Assembly (NCBI GenBank): GCA_938045565.1
Contig: CALIAZ010000013.1
Span: forward strand, 1 to 34,636
Direction of reading: 5' to 3'
Source: an uncultured Atopobium sp.
Lineage (GTDB): Bacteria; Actinomycetota; Coriobacteriia; Coriobacteriales; Atopobiaceae
Length of the DNA: 34,636 nt
Shown: in pieces, positions 31,742 to 34,636 of the stretch
Layout of the letters: each line of letters starts with the position of its first letter
Numbering within the stretch: the first letter of the stretch is position 1
Notes under the pieces: generated by a model
The model's database searches: none
What the model saw: the letters and a program-made list of their open reading frames with translations, nothing else
Told to the model about the DNA's origin: nothing
Made by a program: the position numbers and the translations under genes

Positions 31742-31968
31742 TCGGGACGCATGGGGCGCGCACGAGGCGCGCGGCCTCGGTCAACCACACCGTACGAGCG
31801 ACGCATTAGATGTGCAGGTCAAACGTGCAGGTCAAGCACGTGGCAATCTAGACATAGCATTGATGCGCGAAGTTACGTTTTTAATTTACCCAGAATAAGT
31901 TCATGAATTTCTAGAAACCTGATTTTCTGCTGCATCTTTAGCCGCTTGTACTGTTTTGATGACGGCCG

Positions 31969-32099
31969 AACACACCTATGTCGGATAATCTGTCAAAAAG
32001 ACGTATACATGACGCTAAAAATAGCTAAGACATGCAGATTATCATCATTAGGTGTGTAATATACCCTCAATTGAGCAGATTATCCGACATAGGTGTGTT
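31969..32099. repeat. Three-copy 23-bp bipartite repeat, CAGATTATC-N6-AGGTGTGT
   Basis: Copies at 31970-31992 (inverted), 32035-32057 and 32076-32098 (direct). The outer two are exact reverse complements over 24 bases (31969-31992 with 32076-32099). The middle copy shares both half-sites (9 and 8 bases) but has ATCATT instead of CGACAT in the centre. Gaps are 42 and 18 bases. The arrangement, one inverted then two direct, is the same as in the 26.8 kb island although the sequence is unrelated. Confidence 0.88.
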
Positions 32100-32324
32100 G
32101 CTTAGAAGTGGAATTTACCTATAGTTAGATTTTTTATATATGCCTATTCGTTTTCCAGCATATTAAGCAAAATTTATGCATAGAGATGCATATCAAGTAG
32201 TATGACCATCTAGCTGCCTGGCAATCTTGATCAGGAACATGCCGATTTCCCAGCGAGGCCCGCCAAAACTGCACTATTTTGCGCGCCAAGTCTAAATCCC
32301 GACGCTAACACGCTGCAGAAACGC

Positions 32325-32359
32325 AAAAGAGCCCTCGCATCTGGAAGATGCGAGGGCTC
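32325..32359 (-). terminator. Terminator of the EF-G-like gene
   Basis: Perfect 14-bp arms GAGCCCTCGCATCT and AGATGCGAGGGCTC around GGA, with TTTT on the minus strand. Confidence 0.9.
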
Positions 32360-32388
32360 GTGCTTGCAACTCGTTATCTACTTGCAGC

Positions 32389-34464
32389 TTAGCGCTCGCC
32401 GGCGGCGCGACGCTCAGTGTACTCAGCAGCAAGACGAGCCTGGATATCGTGTGGCACCTGCTCGTATCCTGCCAGCTCAACGGTGTACTCACCCGTTCCG
32501 CGCGAGAGGGACCTCAGCCTTGTAGCATAATCGGTAACCTCAGCGTATGGGATTGTTGCCTTAATGGTAGTCTCACCAGCGGAAACACCGGTGCCGGAAG
32601 ACATCCCCTCTACGCGACCGCGGGAAGCGGAGACGTCGCCCATGACGGAGCCTGCGTAGCTGTCTGGAACGGTAATCTCCAGGTGAGCCATAGGCTCCAG
32701 GAGAACAGGTTCTGCCTGGTCAACGGCCTTCTGGAAACCAATGCGAGCGGCCGTCTTGAATGCCATCTCGTTGGAGTCAACTGGGTGGTAAGAGCCCTCG
32801 TAGACAGCAACCTTAACGTCAATCATAGGATAACCAGCCAAAACGCCTTCGCGCATGGTCTCCTGGACGCCCTTATCAATAGCGGGGATGAAGCCGCGCG
32901 GAATGTGGCCGCCTACGATTTCATCGACAAACTCGTAGCCTGCGTCTGGGTTTGGCTCAATGCGCAGCCAGCAGTCACCGTACTGACCGGAACCGCCGGT
33001 CTGCTTCTTGTGCCTACCCTGAGCGCTTGCAACTCGACGGATCGTCTCGCGATATGGGATTCGGAGCGCAACTTTATGTGCGGAAACGCCGGCTCGCTGC
33101 TCAAGACGCTCGAGAAGAACGGCTACTTGTGCCTCGCCGATTGCAGAAACAATGGTCTGGCCGGTGTCCTCGTCGCGCTCAACCTTGAGGGTTGGATCGG
33201 CGTCGGCGGCCTTCTCCAGGAACGCAAACAGCTTGCCTTCGGTGCCGCGCTCATCAGGCTCAATGGCCGTACGGTACAGGGAGTTGGGGAACCTGAATGC
33301 GGCGGCCTCAACCTTGCCGGTAACGGAAAGCGTGTCGCCCGTCATGGCCTCGAGCTTTGGAACTACCACGATGTCGCCGGCTGCGGCGGTGCTGACGTCG
33401 GCCGTCTCTTTGCCGCACATGCGATACAGGTGAGAAAGGCGCTCGGGCTTGCGTGTGCGAGCGTTGATAAGCTCGGCACCTGCAGAAACAGTACCTGCCA
33501 GAATCTTCACAAACGTAAGCTTGCCATTCTGTGGATCTTGCAGCGACTTAAAGGCAAACGCCACAGGACGCTCGTCGTCAGGTGAAATATCAAGCTGCTC
33601 GCCGTTTACCAGCGGAATGCGGCCAAAGTCGGACATAGTTGGGAACCAGCCATCAATGGCATCGAGCAGCGAAATAACGCCTTCTTCGCGGACGCAAGAA
33701 CCCGAGAAAACAGGAACAAAAATGCGCTCCATAAGTGCCTTGCCCAGCAGGCCCTCGAGCTCTTCCTGCGTAATCTCTCCGCCCTCAAGGTAGCGCATCA
33801 TCAGCTCATCGTCTGCCTCAACAACCAGCTCGGTCAGAGCAGCGCGAGCAGCCTGGGCCTCTGCTTGGAACTCGGCAGGAATGTCTGTAATCTCAGGCTT
33901 GCCATCTACCAGCTTACGAGCCTTCTGATGAACAACGTCAATGATGCCAGAGAAAGCCTCGCCGGAACCCATTGGAATAGTTACCGCACCAAGTGAGGAG
34001 CCAAAACGGTCCTGGAGCATGGCCATTGCGGTCTCGTAGTCTGCATCAGGGCGGTCCAAGCGGTTGATAAATAGCGCGCGGCAGAGAGATAGATCCTCAG
34101 CAGCAAACCAAAGCCTGGTAGTAATAGTGCCAGGTCCACTAGCTGCATCAACGACAAACAGCGCAGTCTCGACAGCGCTCATTGCCGAATAGGCGTCACC
34201 CACAAAGTCAGGATAGCACGGTGCGTCGAGCACGTTAATACGTGTATTTTCCCAGGTAATTGGTGCGATAGTAGTAGAGATGGAGAATCCGCGCTCTGAC
34301 TCCTGTGAATCGTAATCAAGCGTGGGCTTTGTACCTGCGTGGCCGCCTAAACGAGTAGTTGCACCCGTCAGATGCAGCATTGCCTCGGCAAGCATGGTTT
34401 TGCCCACGCCACCTTGGCCCACCAAGACCACATTCTTTACCTTAGAAACATTTTTTTCGGCCAT
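32389..34464 (-). CDS. EF-G-like translational GTPase (EF-G paralogue)
   Basis: 691 residues with the five-domain EF-G layout. GTPase motifs are altered: G1 GQGGVGKT (16-23; EF-G has GHIDAGKT), G2 region ERGFSIST (57-64), G3 DAPCYPDF (80-87; EF-G has DTPGHVDF) and G4 NRLD (134-137; EF-G has NKMD). The catalytic histidine of G3 is Tyr84 and the preceding glycine is Cys83. Domain IV begins around GRHKKQTGGSGQYGDCWLRIEP, and domain V ends with PDSYAGSVMGDVSASRGRVEGM. This is the EF-G-2/EF-G-like branch found beside a normal fusA, with slow GTPase in studied members. AGGAGG precedes the start. It stands alone, not in a str operon. Confidence 0.9.
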   Translation of the reverse strand: MAEKNVSKVKNVVLVGQGGVGKTMLAEAMLHLTGATTRLGGHAGTKPTLDYDSQESERGFSISTTIAPITWENTRINVLDAPCYPDFVGDAYSAMSAVETALFVVDAASGPGTITTRLWFAAEDLSLCRALFINRLDRPDADYETAMAMLQDRFGSSLGAVTIPMGSGEAFSGIIDVVHQKARKLVDGKPEITDIPAEFQAEAQAARAALTELVVEADDELMMRYLEGGEITQEELEGLLGKALMERIFVPVFSGSCVREEGVISLLDAIDGWFPTMSDFGRIPLVNGEQLDISPDDERPVAFAFKSLQDPQNGKLTFVKILAGTVSAGAELINARTRKPERLSHLYRMCGKETADVSTAAAGDIVVVPKLEAMTGDTLSVTGKVEAAAFRFPNSLYRTAIEPDERGTEGKLFAFLEKAADADPTLKVERDEDTGQTIVSAIGEAQVAVLLERLEQRAGVSAHKVALRIPYRETIRRVASAQGRHKKQTGGSGQYGDCWLRIEPNPDAGYEFVDEIVGGHIPRGFIPAIDKGVQETMREGVLAGYPMIDVKVAVYEGSYHPVDSNEMAFKTAARIGFQKAVDQAEPVLLEPMAHLEITVPDSYAGSVMGDVSASRGRVEGMSSGTGVSAGETTIKATIPYAEVTDYATRLRSLSRGTGEYTVELAGYEQVPHDIQARLAAEYTERRAAGER

Positions 34465-34636
34465 GATGCCTCCTCTGACTGCGGTAAGCAGCCGAGAAGG
34501 TCAGCCGATAGTACGCGCCCGAGTCTAGCGCGATATGCTTCGGCCCTTCCTGCTACTTACCGAACAAGAAAACCTCTAGCCACCCTACCGTACCGCAAAG
34601 CACAAAAAGAGACACCCACCATTCGATAAACGACAT
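34465..34636. other. Upstream region of the EF-G-like gene
   Basis: 172 bases to the window end. It contains the GAGGAGGCATC ribosome site for the EF-G-like gene; no further gene or clear promoter is visible. Confidence 0.5.

Larger units (their letters stand above)
31651..32324. other. Gene-free intergenic island between the DXS-like and EF-G-like genes
   Basis: About 675 bases with no credible gene. The first 150 bases are extremely GC-rich with repeated GGGGCACGGC; the remainder switches abruptly to AT-rich and contains the three-copy bipartite repeat (31969-32099) and an inverted pair TATGCAT-AGAG-ATGCATA (32175-32192). Confidence 0.6.

Noticed and set aside
31651..31806. N-terminal extension of the DXS-like protein
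   Set aside because: The extra codons come from the GC-rich GGGGCACGGC repeat, giving Pro/Arg-rich nonsense; the ATG at 31650 has a ribosome site and the family-like start.
31969..32099. Insertion sequence defined by its 24-bp inverted repeats
   Set aside because: Only 83 bases lie between the arms, no transposase and no visible target duplication. A MITE is conceivable, but the third half-conserved copy fits binding sites better.
32449..33585. 378-codon plus-strand frame opposite the EF-G-like gene
   Set aside because: Shadow frame; the minus-strand protein is an intact EF-G family member through the same bases.

Overview
The window reads as a chromosomal stretch of a low-to-mid GC actinobacterium, most likely class Coriobacteriia, family Atopobiaceae (Lancefieldella/Atopobium/Olsenella type). 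This is inferred from gene content: an NRAMP-related magnesium transporter like the one characterised in Eggerthella lenta, a DXS-like paralogue, an FprA flavodiiron protein, ammonia-dependent AsnA, and PTS-based beta-glucoside use. These fit an anaerobic or microaerobic fermenting host-associated bacterium. There is no prophage, integrative element, CRISPR array or rRNA operon.

Layout. 1-2.4 kb (+): tail of a SorC/LsrR-type regulator, lsrK (autoinducer-2 kinase) and a small cupin. 2.4-4.1 kb (-): a lone AT-rich unknown gene next to a possible IS3-type remnant, then a Dps mini-ferritin. 4.4-7.1 kb (+): asnA and a zinc-ribbon membrane protein. 7.2-11.8 kb (-): a beta-glucoside operon (GH1 6-phospho-beta-glucosidase, PTS IIC, IIB, IIA, ROK kinase) with a divergent GntR regulator and a symmetrical operator between them. 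12.7-14.4 kb (-): a YfcE-type phosphoesterase and MetA, whose residue 111 is Glu and so predicts acetyl rather than succinyl specificity. 14.4-18.8 kb: an apparently leaderless DEAD-box helicase, an RlmI-type methyltransferase, TadA, tRNA-Ser(TGA) and LemA. 19.0-22.5 kb (+): a long structured leader, a divergent MgtE-like protein and an NRMT-type transporter. 22.6-26.4 kb (-): CorB/CNNM-like transporter, a free-standing cyanophycin-synthetase N-domain-like protein with an acidic tail, a YtxH protein and a PRC-barrel protein with a basic tail. 27.1-34.5 kb: FprA flavoprotein (-), glycerol dehydrogenase (+), DXS-like enzyme (-), EF-G-like GTPase (-).

Three signals go beyond ordinary genes. (1) The 8-mer TTCTCGCC/GGCGAGAA occurs 21 times by eye where about one is expected. 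Three head-to-head pairs form the terminators of convergent gene pairs, and intergenic copies are over-represented. This is the arrangement of DNA uptake sequences in Neisseria and Haemophilus, which to my knowledge are not described in this class. (2) Two gene-free intergenic islands (26.8-27.0 and 31.97-32.1 kb) each hold three copies of a bipartite motif, two conserved half-sites around a variable 5-6 bp centre, with one copy inverted and two direct. The motifs differ but the architecture is the same. (3) 19-26.4 kb looks like a magnesium-homeostasis island: candidate metal-responsive leader, MgtE-like regulator or channel without pore signatures, NRMT transporter, and a CorB/CNNM homologue on the other strand.

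All calls come from reading the sequence. No database search was possible, so family names rest on motifs and recalled homologues.
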